A DNA stretch of 64,000 nucleotides from an uncultured Eubacteriales bacterium (GCA_934476085.1 CAKSNE010000004.1:70186-134185), one strand, 5' to 3'. Counted from the first letter of the stretch, positions 28,091 through 37,544 are shown. Numbers and translations are program-made. Notes: a model not told the origin generated them from the letters alone.

Positions 28091-28996
28091 TTATTCTTTA
28101 ATACCTGATGAAGCCATTGTATCAAGAATCTGTGTTTGTGAAAGAATGAATATGATAAGCGGCGGCAAAATCATAATAAGTGAAATTGCGGCTGCAGAAC
28201 CTGTACGAGCAATACCGCCGGCAGCGATTTGAGAAAGAGCATACTGCAACGGTTTTTTCGCCTCAGTAAACACAGTAGTTGATGCTGTGATACCCCACAT
28301 TGATTGAACAGATGTCATAAGCATTGTCAACCAAGCCGGTTTTACAAGCGGCATTACAATTCCCGAGAAAATTTTCAATTCACTCGCACCGTCAATACGT
28401 GCAGCTTCAAGAAGAACATTCGGAATTGAAGAAGCCATAAACTGCTTCATAAGGTAAAGTCCCATTGAACTACCTACATAAGGAATAATCATTACCCAAT
28501 ATGTATCAATCATTCCGAGCTTAGACTGAATAATATAGTTAGGAATGGTTGTTACAGCCGGTGTAAACATAAGGGACAATACGATTAACTTTGACATAAA
28601 GTTTCTTCCGGGGAAATCTCTTTTCTCAAGTACATAAGCAGCAAGAGAAGCAAGAATTATATGGAAGAAAGTAGCAACAACTGTTACGAAAACAGTGTTA
28701 AAAATATATCTTGAAAAAGGTACCCAAGAAGAACTCATAAGAGTTGAGATACTCTTAAAGTTAGAAAGAGTAGGATTTCTAAAAAGAAGTCTTGGTGGGA
28801 AAAGGAACAACTCATCCATTGGTTTAAACGCATTACAAAATACATAAAGCATTGGAATGAACATTATAAAACCAATTGCACACAAGAACAAGAAGTTGGC
28901 AATAATACCGCCACGGCTTCTCGCCGGGCCCGGATTAAATTTCTTTTTGTTTGCCTTAAGTTTTTTAAGGTCAACAGTTTTTGTTGCAGATGCCAT
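28091..28996 (-). CDS. carbohydrate ABC transporter permease, MalG-like (first pair)
   Basis: The 301-residue product has a basic N-terminus and six hydrophobic helices. The EAA loop is LEAARIDGASELKIFSGIVMP (about 193-213). It starts 1 bp after its MalF-like partner. CUT1 family; the substrate is unknown. Confidence 0.93.
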   Translation of the reverse strand: MASATKTVDLKKLKANKKKFNPGPARSRGGIIANFLFLCAIGFIMFIPMLYVFCNAFKPMDELFLFPPRLLFRNPTLSNFKSISTLMSSSWVPFSRYIFNTVFVTVVATFFHIILASLAAYVLEKRDFPGRNFMSKLIVLSLMFTPAVTTIPNYIIQSKLGMIDTYWVMIIPYVGSSMGLYLMKQFMASSIPNVLLEAARIDGASELKIFSGIVMPLVKPAWLTMLMTSVQSMWGITASTTVFTEAKKPLQYALSQIAAGGIARTGSAAAISLIMILPPLIIFILSQTQILDTMASSGIKE

Positions 28997-28997
28997 A

Positions 28998-29936
28998 TTA
29001 CTGTCCCACCTTTCTTAAAGCTCTTTGGATAATTTCGTTTGAAGCAACCATTAATGCAAATAAAACAGTAGCGATTGCACAAGCATAACCCATTTCAAAA
29101 CGAACTCCACCGTAGTCATCGATATGGTTAAGAATTGTATGAACAGCATAGTCTGTACTTGGATTACCAAACAATGCGGTAGTAACAGCACCTACTGAGA
29201 ATGCCTGAGTAATACTCATAACGGCTGAGAACATCAACTGTGGTAACATACTAGGTAATGTAATGAACCAAAGTTCTTGCCAGCGGTTTCTGATACCTTC
29301 AACATAGCCTGCTTCATATTGTGAACGGTCAATTGTTCTGAAACCTGCAACGTTTGACAAGAAGCCGGTACCAAGCGACATCCAAATTACAACCAGCATA
29401 CAAATCCAAATCATATAATCCGTATCCGTCATAAACTGAATCGGTTCATCTATCAGTCCGATGTTAAGCAACATACCGTTTACCCAACCATATGCGTCAC
29501 CTGAGAACATAATAGTAAAGATTGTATAAGCCGCACCTGAAATTGAAGGTGCGTAAAGAACTGTTACCATTACTGCACGGGTTTTTGGACCAAGCTCATT
29601 AATAAGCCAAGAGAACAAAACGCACATTAAGTAACCGACAGGACCGGTGATTACCGCAATGGTCAATGTATTCTTAACCGCAGTTATGAATACATCGTCA
29701 TTACCGATAAGCTGTCTGTAGTTTTCGAGTCCGATAAAATGCGGAAGCTCAAGTACATTATAATAAGTAAAACTTAAAACGATTGATGCTAATACAGGAA
29801 GAATAGTAAAACAGAAGAAGATAATTCCGTAAGGAGCCATATATAAATAGCAATCCCAGTTATTCTGAAACTTCTTTTTAAGAAGCTTTCTGTCAGTAGC
29901 TTTAATCTCTTTAGTTAATGCAGATGAATTAGCCAT
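28998..29936 (-). CDS. carbohydrate ABC transporter permease, MalF-like (first pair)
   Basis: The 312-residue product has six hydrophobic helices and the EAA-type loop YEAGYVEGIRNRWQELWFITLP (about 208-229). It starts 14 bp after the solute-binding protein gene, the usual order binding protein, MalF, MalG. Confidence 0.93.
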   Translation of the reverse strand: MANSSALTKEIKATDRKLLKKKFQNNWDCYLYMAPYGIIFFCFTILPVLASIVLSFTYYNVLELPHFIGLENYRQLIGNDDVFITAVKNTLTIAVITGPVGYLMCVLFSWLINELGPKTRAVMVTVLYAPSISGAAYTIFTIMFSGDAYGWVNGMLLNIGLIDEPIQFMTDTDYMIWICMLVVIWMSLGTGFLSNVAGFRTIDRSQYEAGYVEGIRNRWQELWFITLPSMLPQLMFSAVMSITQAFSVGAVTTALFGNPSTDYAVHTILNHIDDYGGVRFEMGYACAIATVLFALMVASNEIIQRALRKVGQ

Positions 29937-29950
29937 TATTATCTCCCTCC

Positions 29951-32900
29951 TTATTCTTTATCGTCTACCAATGGAAGACCAAACTCAGAACGTTTCTTTG
30001 TGATCTCGGCATTGATAATATTTGAGTAATCATAAAGTGTATCTTTTGCATCTTTTTCTTTATAAATTACTTTTCTGAATGCGTTGTTAATATGTCTGTC
30101 AATGAAGTAGCTACCTGCGATCTGCGGAAGAGCTTGACCCCATGACAATTGTTCATTCAAGATAGCCTTTTCATCAGCTGACCAAGGTAATTGTTCAAAA
30201 GCAGCTGTGTTAGCAGTATTATAACGGGCAGAAGGACCGAGTACACACTCTAACTGGTTACCAAATGAAGATTGAGTATTAGTTGACAACCACCATTTTA
30301 AGAACTTCCAAGAAAGTTCATAGTTTACATTGTCAGCCAAAATAAATGAACAGTTATTTGTAATTGCTGAAGAATGGTCAATATATTTTCTTCCCTGGCT
30401 GTCAACTCTTTCAGTACCCGGAAGAAGTGTATAACCCCATCTGCCGTTAATTTCCGGAGCAGATACAGCAAGTGTATTATATAATGTAAACGAATCAATA
30501 CCGAGTGGCATTTCACCTGTTCTGAAACGGTTTTTAAAGTCGTATGTTACAGGTAAACCATAGTTTACATAGAAGTTAGTCCATTGTTTGAATGCTTTAG
30601 TAGCTTGATCTGTTTGTAAAGCTGTACTTCTGTAATCAGCAGTAAACATATCGCCGCCTAACTGACGAAGCATTGTATAGAACATATTAGTACCGCCGTT
30701 AGTAACTTGTGTACTGGTTGGCATACCAAACTCAAGATTCTTTTTATTTAAAGCTGTGATAGTAGAGATTAATTCGCCCCATGTTTTAGGAATTGAAATA
30801 CCTTCGGCAGCAAGGACATCAGTACGATAGAACATAACCTGGAAGTCCTGTTTTTCTGGTAAAGCATAAAGACCGGTGTCTTCTTCTTTACCATGACCTT
30901 TACGGTCAAAATAGAATGGATTTAATGCTTCTGAATAGAATTGACTTATAACATCATTATAAGATAAATCCCAATCGCTTCCTTCTGTGCCTTTATCATC
31001 TTTAAAATTCTTTAGATCATAAATAGCGTTACGAAGTGCAAAGTTTACAGGCTCAGTAGTTGCCTGGTCGATAACAACATCAGGTCCGATACCAGCAACA
31101 GTAGCAGGAAGAACCGCACCTACATTTACAAGCTCAAGGTTAACTTGGTTACCTGTTTCAGCAGTATATGAGTTGTTGATCAATTGACGAAGAATTTGGA
31201 ATTGGTCACGACCGGTTGCCATCCAAACAGTAATAGTACTGCTGTCTGAATCGTCAATCTCTTTATCATTACCGATTGCATTGTAATCTACAACGAAAGA
31301 AGAGATAAATCTGTTAATGCTATAACCGAGACTTGAGAAGAAACCGACTTCAGGATCTTTAATTTCAGAATCAGGTTGTGAAAGTGAAATATAATCTATC
31401 TCAAGCGGAGTATAAGACGCTGAATTGAGCCATGTACCTAAAGAACCTACATTTGTTTTAAAGTAAGAAAGTTCTTTACCGATTGTATCAGGATCTTCAC
31501 TCATCTTAGTCATCTGACGAATAAGAGTATCAAGTGTTGAAAGACCTGAGCTTGACTCGCCGGTATATTCTTTAATACCATCAACTATTTTCTGTAAAGT
31601 TTCTGCACATTTGCCCAATGCTTTAATATCATCAGGAATAAGCTCATCTAACTGATAGTCACGATTTGCATCAGGCTCTGTATTTGTAATCTTAATAATC
31701 TGACGATAAATTTCGTTAATATTATTAAGAGTTTCATTTGTCATATTAAGGTATTTACCCATTTTAGAAAGGGTAGTTTCAAGAGTAATTGTATCTCCTG
31801 CTTTTAAATATACCAAACATTCTGAACCGTCAGCTTTTTGTGGAGAATATATTGCCCAATCGGTTGTATAGTTAAACTCAAGTGCTTTAGCTTCAGCAAA
31901 AGGAATTTCACCATTAATATAAAGTTTTCTAGGTGAGCGCATACCATCATTAGTATTTTGACGATATTTGAAGTTCAAAGAATAAAGACCTTCCTTAACA
32001 TCATCGCCAACAGTCCAAGTAATAGCCTGTTGCATATACTGCCAGTTGGTACCGCCGATCATATTAACTGATTGAGTATAAGCAGAAGTTTTTTCGCCAT
32101 AAGTTGAAGTTGAAGCGGTTGAAACATCAGCTGAAGGATAAAGTGTTTTATCAGATTTTAATGTAGCAGCTTCACCTTCAATGAATTTTTCATCGCCTTC
32201 ATACTTTTTAGCACCGTCATATTGTTTTATATATGTATCATAGCTTTGAACATCTTTAATCGGAACAAGTTCAATGCTACCGATAACAACAGGCTCTTTA
32301 ACTGACTCTAAAGTAATTGTGTTGTCGCCTTTTTGGAAAGCAAATTCAAGAGGATCAGTATAGAAACCTAAATAATCATAAAAATACTGACTCTTCCAAC
32401 CTAATACTTCTTTTTGGTCAGGTCTTAACTCGTTACCGAGATAATCCTTTTTAAAGCCTTCTTTGCCGTCTTTATCTTTTGTAAGAACATCAACAAAGTT
32501 TCTTGTAAAAGTACATTCGGCTGCATTAGAAAACGGAGTAACACCGTTTATCTTAAGTTCTCTAACAATGTTAATATCTTTACCAGTAACGGTATGATAT
32601 TTTAAAACAACATTGTATTTGCCGGCTTTTTTCAAGGTGAATTTAAACTGAGCAGTACCTGTCTCACCGGTGTAAACTACCTTTTTATAATTCTCACCGT
32701 TTTCAGAAGGATACTTCTCGCCATTTTCAACCTTTACGCCTCCCGACTCTTCAACAAGATTAGACGCATTAATAACAACGTTATCTTGTCCGTCAGGAAT
32801 ATCGGCATTTTTGTTTAAATAATCTTCGTAAGTATCAAGTTCGTTATAGGTAACATTACCCGAAACGGCGATACTTGTCTGATTTTTGTCGTAGCCTGAT

Positions 32901-33004
32901 TCTGCTGCTGCCTGTGAAACATCATCAGTTACGGCAAATGCGCTTACGCTAAAACATGAAACTGCGACAAGCGCTGCTAAAACGATTGAAATAATCTTAG
33001 CCAT
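29951..33004 (-). CDS. giant extracellular solute-binding protein with CBM-like modules
   Basis: The 1017-residue product has a signal peptide (about 1-25, ending SAFA), two carbohydrate-binding-like beta-sandwiches (about 55-250 and 290-415, each ending in a strand such as NTITLESV or DTITLETT), a helical linker (about 420-520) and a family 1 extracellular binding domain (about 585-1017). The binding-domain landmarks are DDSDSSTITVWMATG, GPDVVID and YALPEKQDFQVMFYR. Typical members have about 430 residues. The usual lipobox is not clear. I chose the ATG at 33004 because AGGAGA lies 7 nt upstream. First gene of the operon. Confidence 0.87.
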   Translation of the reverse strand: MAKIISIVLAALVAVSCFSVSAFAVTDDVSQAAAESGYDKNQTSIAVSGNVTYNELDTYEDYLNKNADIPDGQDNVVINASNLVEESGGVKVENGEKYPSENGENYKKVVYTGETGTAQFKFTLKKAGKYNVVLKYHTVTGKDINIVRELKINGVTPFSNAAECTFTRNFVDVLTKDKDGKEGFKKDYLGNELRPDQKEVLGWKSQYFYDYLGFYTDPLEFAFQKGDNTITLESVKEPVVIGSIELVPIKDVQSYDTYIKQYDGAKKYEGDEKFIEGEAATLKSDKTLYPSADVSTASTSTYGEKTSAYTQSVNMIGGTNWQYMQQAITWTVGDDVKEGLYSLNFKYRQNTNDGMRSPRKLYINGEIPFAEAKALEFNYTTDWAIYSPQKADGSECLVYLKAGDTITLETTLSKMGKYLNMTNETLNNINEIYRQIIKITNTEPDANRDYQLDELIPDDIKALGKCAETLQKIVDGIKEYTGESSSGLSTLDTLIRQMTKMSEDPDTIGKELSYFKTNVGSLGTWLNSASYTPLEIDYISLSQPDSEIKDPEVGFFSSLGYSINRFISSFVVDYNAIGNDKEIDDSDSSTITVWMATGRDQFQILRQLINNSYTAETGNQVNLELVNVGAVLPATVAGIGPDVVIDQATTEPVNFALRNAIYDLKNFKDDKGTEGSDWDLSYNDVISQFYSEALNPFYFDRKGHGKEEDTGLYALPEKQDFQVMFYRTDVLAAEGISIPKTWGELISTITALNKKNLEFGMPTSTQVTNGGTNMFYTMLRQLGGDMFTADYRSTALQTDQATKAFKQWTNFYVNYGLPVTYDFKNRFRTGEMPLGIDSFTLYNTLAVSAPEINGRWGYTLLPGTERVDSQGRKYIDHSSAITNNCSFILADNVNYELSWKFLKWWLSTNTQSSFGNQLECVLGPSARYNTANTAAFEQLPWSADEKAILNEQLSWGQALPQIAGSYFIDRHINNAFRKVIYKEKDAKDTLYDYSNIINAEITKKRSEFGLPLVDDKE

Positions 33005-33168
33005 CACCAATTCTCCTAATAATCATTTTTATCCGAAAATTCGGATAGATTTTCTATTTCCTAAATACTCCATTAATAATATTCTTTTTGTAAACAAAAT
33101 ATGAACAAGCCCTATGTATATAACACTGATACACAGATTGTTCAGCACCTTGTACAGAAAGATGTGTT

Positions 33169-33195
33169 TTCATTTGTGCAAATTGCACAAATGAA
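33169..33195. promoter_or_regulatory. perfect 27-bp operator-like palindrome
   Basis: Arms TTCATTTGTGCAA and TTGCACAAATGAA around a single A. It lies about 165 bp upstream of the solute-binding gene and just downstream of a possible minus-strand -10 box, which would suit repression. A LacI- or AraC-type sugar regulator is inferred only from context. Confidence 0.7.
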
Positions 33196-33417
33196 TAGAG
33201 ATATTTATTCAATGATGTCTAATATTATCATATATAAAAGGCTGTTTCTTGTTAATTTGTGATATTTTGTTGTTAAAACTAACATAATTTAATTTGAAGA
33301 ATTTTGTCGAAAAGCTGCTCAAATCTTAAGTTATTAAAAAAACTTAATAATTTTTTAAACCTTTTTTCTTAAAAACATAAAATTTTCTAAGCTGTTACAA
33401 ACATATTTAATAACTCT

Positions 33418-33432
33418 TTTGTGCAATTTGCA
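33418..33432. promoter_or_regulatory. second copy of the palindrome core
   Basis: TTTGTGCAATTTGCA is identical over 15 nt to the minus-strand core of the 33169-33195 palindrome; the right arm then degenerates. It lies 43 bp upstream of the tetR -35 box. Confidence 0.5.
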
Positions 33433-33474
33433 TATATATTATTGCGTTAATACTTTGTTAATTATTTTTTCTGC

Positions 33475-33503
33475 TTGACAAAAAATATCAATAGTTATAT
33501 AAT
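33475..33503 (+). promoter_or_regulatory. exact consensus promoter of the tetR-ABC operon
   Basis: TTGACA (33475-33480), 17-nt spacer, TATAAT (33498-33503). With no mismatch it should be very strong unless repressed. Confidence 0.85.
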
Positions 33504-33517
33504 ATATGATATATAAC
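33494..33517. promoter_or_regulatory. TetR operator over the -10 box
   Basis: Perfect 8-bp arms GTTATATA and TATATAAC with an 8-nt spacer, covering the -10 box and start point. Size and place match TetR-family autorepression. Confidence 0.65.
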
Positions 33518-33547
33518 AAATGATATTTAAAAGGATGTGATAAAGTA

Positions 33548-34120
33548 ATGCCACCTATTCAAAGAATAACTGCTGAAAAAATAATAAATTCGGCTTTTGA
33601 AATTCTTAAAGAAAAAGGTATTGATTCAATAAATGCCCGTGCAATCGGAAAAGCACTCAACTGTTCAACTCAGCCTATTTTCTCTCAATTTAAAACAATG
33701 GAAGAACTAAAAGAAAAACTTATTAGAAAAGCTCGTGATTTATATAATGAATATATAAAGGAAGCCCTTTTAAAAGAAAAGCCGTTTAAAGCTTCGGGTT
33801 TAGCTTATATTAACTTTGCAAAAGATGAGCCACAGCTTTTTAAATTGCTGTTTATGAATGATAATAAAAACTCAACGCCATCGCCGAATGAATTTGATGA
33901 AAATCATAATGAAGTTTTAAATAAAGCAATGTCTTCTACCGGTTTTTCAAGTGATGACAGCGAAAAAATTTATTTTTACTTATGGATTTTTGTTCACGGA
34001 GTAGCAACTATGATAGCAACAAACACGGTAAAATTCACTGATGAACAGATAGATGATCTTCTTACTACTTCTTATCTTGCTATGAAAGATAGAATTAATA
34101 AAGAAAACAAGGAGGATTAA
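33548..34120 (+). CDS. TetR/AcrR-family regulator
   Basis: Probable repressor of its own operon. The 190-residue product has an N-terminal helix-turn-helix (ITAEKIINSAFEIL, then INARAIGKALNCSTQPIFSQF with the aromatic recognition residues) and a C-terminal ligand domain of the WHG type (LWIFVHGVATMIATN, about 150-165). The following ABC exporter starts 3 bp later, so the ligand is probably a compound the exporter pumps; this is inference from the common TetR-exporter arrangement. Confidence 0.92.
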   Translation: MPPIQRITAEKIINSAFEILKEKGIDSINARAIGKALNCSTQPIFSQFKTMEELKEKLIRKARDLYNEYIKEALLKEKPFKASGLAYINFAKDEPQLFKLLFMNDNKNSTPSPNEFDENHNEVLNKAMSSTGFSSDDSEKIYFYLWIFVHGVATMIATNTVKFTDEQIDDLLTTSYLAMKDRINKENKED

Positions 34121-34123
34121 GTT

Positions 34124-35035
34124 TTGAATATTATTGAAATTAAGCATTTAAAAAAGTCTTTTAAAGATGTAAAAGCAGTAAATGATATTTCATTTAAAGT
34201 TAAAACAGGTGAGCTTTTTGCCTTTTTAGGTGTAAACGGTGCAGGCAAAAGCACAACTATTTCAATAATTTGCGGTCAGCTTGAAAAAGATGCGGGCGAA
34301 ATTAAAATTATAGGCGAAAATCCTGAAAAAAATATGGATAAAATAAAATCTCAAATCGGAGTTGTTTTTCAAAACTCATTGCTTGATAAACCGCTGACTG
34401 TTTATGACAACTTGCAAAACCGTGCCTCTCTTTACGGCATTTTAGGAAAAGATTTTGAAAATCGACTTTACGAATTATCCGAATTGCTCGATTTAAAAGA
34501 TTTGCTTAAACGCCCTGTCGGTAAATTATCGGGCGGTCAAAGAAGAAGAATTGATATTGCAAGAGCCATTATTCATAAACCAAAAATTCTTATTCTTGAT
34601 GAACCTACAACGGGACTTGACCCACAAACCAGAAAAACTGTCTGGGATGTAATAGCTACGCTTCGTAAAAAAGAAAATATAACTGTATTTTTAACCACTC
34701 ATTATATGGAAGAAGCCGCTGACGCTGATTATGTTGTAATTCTTGATTCAGGTAAAATTGTTGCCGAAGGAACACCGATTGAACTTAAAAATCAGTACAC
34801 CGGCGACTTTATTACACTTTATAATACTAAAGAAGATTCTGTTAAAAAACTAAATGCTCCTTACGAAGCTTTAAAAAATTCTTATAAAGTTTCGGTTGCA
34901 AATACAAAAGCCGCTACCGATTTAATAATTAGCCACCCTGATGTTTTTACAGATTATGAAATAGTAAAGGGTAAGATGGATGATGTTTTTCTTGCTGTTA
35001 CCGGCAAAGCTCTTCATGGAGGTGACGAAAAATAA
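34124..35035 (+). CDS. ABC exporter ATP-binding protein (DrrA-like)
   Basis: The 303-residue product has Walker A GVNGAGKSTT (about 37-46), a Q-loop, the signature LSGGQRRR, Walker B ILILDEPTTGLD and an H-loop THYMEEA. A C-terminal extension (about 215-303) is typical of drug/antibiotic-type or Nod-type exporters. It starts with TTG, 7 nt after GGAGGA. It pairs with the permease that overlaps its stop by one base. The substrate is unknown. Confidence 0.93.
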   Translation: MNIIEIKHLKKSFKDVKAVNDISFKVKTGELFAFLGVNGAGKSTTISIICGQLEKDAGEIKIIGENPEKNMDKIKSQIGVVFQNSLLDKPLTVYDNLQNRASLYGILGKDFENRLYELSELLDLKDLLKRPVGKLSGGQRRRIDIARAIIHKPKILILDEPTTGLDPQTRKTVWDVIATLRKKENITVFLTTHYMEEAADADYVVILDSGKIVAEGTPIELKNQYTGDFITLYNTKEDSVKKLNAPYEALKNSYKVSVANTKAATDLIISHPDVFTDYEIVKGKMDDVFLAVTGKALHGGDEK

Positions 35036-35943
35036 TGTTAGGTTTAATGATTAAAAGAAATATAAAATTATTTTTCAAAGATAAAGGTATGTTTTTTGCA
35101 TCTCTTATAACCCCTATTATTCTTCTGGTTCTTTATACAACTTTTTTAGGCGATGTTTATAAAGACAGTTTTGAAATGTCATTTTCAAGTTTTGCTACAA
35201 ACATTAAATTACCTGAAACATTAATAGATGGTACTGTTGGCGGAGAACTGCTTTCATCGCTTTTAGCGGTTTGTTGTATTACCGTAGCTTTTTGTTCAAA
35301 CTTTTTAATGGTATCAGATAAGGTAACAGGCTCAAGAAACGACCTTACCGTTTCACCTATTAAATCTTCAACCCTGTCAATCAGCTACTATATTGCAACT
35401 GTTTTAGTTACCTTGATTGTTTGTGTTATTGCCGCAATAGCTTGCTTTATTTATCTTTCGCTTGTCGGTTGGTATTTAAGTGTATTAGATATAATTTTAA
35501 TATTTATAGATGTATTTATACTTGTTATGTTTGGCACAGCACTTTCTTCAATAATAAATATATTTTTATCAACCCAAGGTCAAATTTCCGCTATCGGTAC
35601 CATCGTCAGTGCAGGCTACGGATTTATCTGTGGTGCATATATGCCGATTTCACAATTTGGCGAAGGACTTCAAAAAGTTTTATCATTCCTACCGGGAACT
35701 TACGGCACTTCATTAATACGCAATCACGCACTAAACGGCTGTTTTAAAGAAATGACCGATCTGGGATTTCCGGATAAAGTTTTAGACGGAATTAAAGATT
35801 CAATTGACTGTAATATTTATTTCTTTGATAATAAAGTATCTGTTAGTTCAATGTATATCTTTTTGATCTCAACTGTTACAGCACTAATTTTAATTTATAT
35901 TTTATTAAACATAATAAAAGGCAAAAAAGCAGATAAAAAATAA
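35035..35943 (+). CDS. ABC-2 type exporter permease
   Basis: The 302-residue product has six hydrophobic helices: one near the N-terminus (FFASLITPIILLVLYTTF), a large external loop (about 40-80), then five in the rest. The ABC-2 family pattern is seen around FICGAYMPISQFGEGLQ. It begins at the TAATG overlap with the ATPase gene and ends before a strong terminator. Confidence 0.92.
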   Translation: MLGLMIKRNIKLFFKDKGMFFASLITPIILLVLYTTFLGDVYKDSFEMSFSSFATNIKLPETLIDGTVGGELLSSLLAVCCITVAFCSNFLMVSDKVTGSRNDLTVSPIKSSTLSISYYIATVLVTLIVCVIAAIACFIYLSLVGWYLSVLDIILIFIDVFILVMFGTALSSIINIFLSTQGQISAIGTIVSAGYGFICGAYMPISQFGEGLQKVLSFLPGTYGTSLIRNHALNGCFKEMTDLGFPDKVLDGIKDSIDCNIYFFDNKVSVSSMYIFLISTVTALILIYILLNIIKGKKADKK

Positions 35944-35948
35944 AAAGC

Positions 35949-35989
35949 AAAAAACGCTTACACTGTTTTATAAAGTGTAAGCGTTTTTT
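35949..35989. terminator. bidirectional terminator
   Basis: Perfect 16-bp stem (35949-35964 with 35974-35989) with A and T runs, between the convergent exporter and ABC-F genes. Confidence 0.9.
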
Positions 35990-35990
35990 A

Positions 35991-37544
35991 TTAATCAAAT
36001 AATTTTTCAAAATCTAAAACATCATCGGCGACTGCCCGGCAAAATTCTTTGCTATGCGAAACAAATAAAACTGTTCCTTCAAATTTCTTTATTGCCACTT
36101 TTAATTGCTCTATCGCATTTACATCTAGATGGTTTGTAGGCTCATCAAGCAATAAAAGATTGTATTTTTGCAAGGTTAGTTTACATAACTTAACTTTTGA
36201 TTGTTCGCCGCCACTCAAAGTAGACAACTTTTGCAAAACCTTTTCGCCTTGCAAACCGCATCTTGACAATGCTGTTCTGATTTCTCTGTCATTAAGACGC
36301 GGATAACAGTTTTTTATTTCTTCTAATGCGGTTAGGCTATCGTCATCCCATTCGTTCTCTTGTTTGTAATAGCCGATTTTAACGTTATCAGCCAGTTCAT
36401 ACTCACCTGAAATCGGCGGAATAAGTCCGTTAATTGTTTTTATAAAAGTTGTTTTACCGATACCGTTAAATCCTGTTACGGCTAACTTTTTGCCGACCCT
36501 TAATTCTACATTAATTTCAGGCACTAATGGATAATAATAGCCTATTTCAAGATTTTTAGTAGTTAACATAACTTGACCGACAGCCGGAGTATAATCAAAC
36601 AGAAAGCTCGGTTTTACCGCAGTAGTCGGCTTATCTATCTTCTCCATTTTATCAAGCTTTTTTTGTCGGCTTTTCGCCTGTTTTGAAGTAGAAGCACGAA
36701 CAATATTTTTATCAATAAATGTTTGTAATTTATTGATTTCTTTTTGTTGCGAATTATAATTTTTTAAAAGTTCTGCTTGTTTTAACTCTTTTAATTTAAC
36801 AAAAGTTTTATAATCGCCGTTAAATCTTGTAATCTGCCCGTTATCTATATCGCAAATGCAGTTTACAACCTCGTTTAAAAACTCAAAATCGTGGCTGACT
36901 AAAATAAATGAACCCTTAAATCCGTTTAAATATTTTGTAAGCCAGGCAATATGCTCTTTATCCAAAAAGTTAGTAGGCTCATCAAGCAACAAAACATCGG
37001 GATTTTCAAGCAAAAGTTTTGCAAGCATAACCTTTGCTCGCTGTCCGCCGCTAAGCGTTTTAACATCTGTATCCATTCCGAAGCCTGTAATGCCAAGACC
37101 TGCCGCAACCTTATCAACATTGCTGTTTACTGAATAAAAGTCTTCCGCTTCAAGTTCTTCACGCAGCTCCTCTGCCTGTTCGCAAAGCTCCATTTGGCGA
37201 TCTACATCGTCACACTCTCCGATTTCATTATCAATTTTCTGCAACTGTTCATCAATCTTAAAAAGATGTAAAAATGCCTCTAAAAGATAATCTTTTACCG
37301 AAACCGATTTTTTAATTTTTGCCTCTTGGTCAAGGTAGCCGAGCTTAAATCTCGGATTCCATTTAACAAAGCCTTCATCAGGCACAACTTCACCGATTAA
37401 AATATTTATAAAAGTCGATTTTCCTGCACCGTTTAAACCGGTAAGCCCTAATTTATCTCCGCCGAAAAGTTGCATATTGGCATGAGAAAAAAGCTTTTTA
37501 TCGCCAAAAATCTGTGTTAAATTTTTTACATCTAAAATACTCAT
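35991..37544 (-). CDS. ABC-F family ATPase
   Basis: Cytoplasmic protein with two ATPase domains and no membrane part, of the type that acts on ribosomes. In the 517-residue product the first domain has GLNGAGKST and LSGGQRAK, the second GFNGIGKTT and LSGGEQSK. The linker (about 235-305) is Lys/Gln-rich with the KQAKSRQKKLDKM pattern. Size and sequence are closer to YkpA/YbiT-like housekeeping members than to clear antibiotic-resistance types, but sequence alone cannot separate them. A single-gene unit. Confidence 0.92.
   Translation of the reverse strand: MSILDVKNLTQIFGDKKLFSHANMQLFGGDKLGLTGLNGAGKSTFINILIGEVVPDEGFVKWNPRFKLGYLDQEAKIKKSVSVKDYLLEAFLHLFKIDEQLQKIDNEIGECDDVDRQMELCEQAEELREELEAEDFYSVNSNVDKVAAGLGITGFGMDTDVKTLSGGQRAKVMLAKLLLENPDVLLLDEPTNFLDKEHIAWLTKYLNGFKGSFILVSHDFEFLNEVVNCICDIDNGQITRFNGDYKTFVKLKELKQAELLKNYNSQQKEINKLQTFIDKNIVRASTSKQAKSRQKKLDKMEKIDKPTTAVKPSFLFDYTPAVGQVMLTTKNLEIGYYYPLVPEINVELRVGKKLAVTGFNGIGKTTFIKTINGLIPPISGEYELADNVKIGYYKQENEWDDDSLTALEEIKNCYPRLNDREIRTALSRCGLQGEKVLQKLSTLSGGEQSKVKLCKLTLQKYNLLLLDEPTNHLDVNAIEQLKVAIKKFEGTVLFVSHSKEFCRAVADDVLDFEKLFD

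Larger units (their letters stand above)
33005..33547. other. 543-bp regulatory intergenic region
   Basis: Divergent control region between the transporter operon and the tetR operon. It holds a perfect 27-bp palindrome (33169-33195), a second copy of its core (33418-33432), a consensus promoter (33475-33503) and an inverted repeat over that promoter (33494-33517). A weak minus-strand -10-like GATAAT lies near 33218-33230. No further ORF is supported. Confidence 0.75.
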
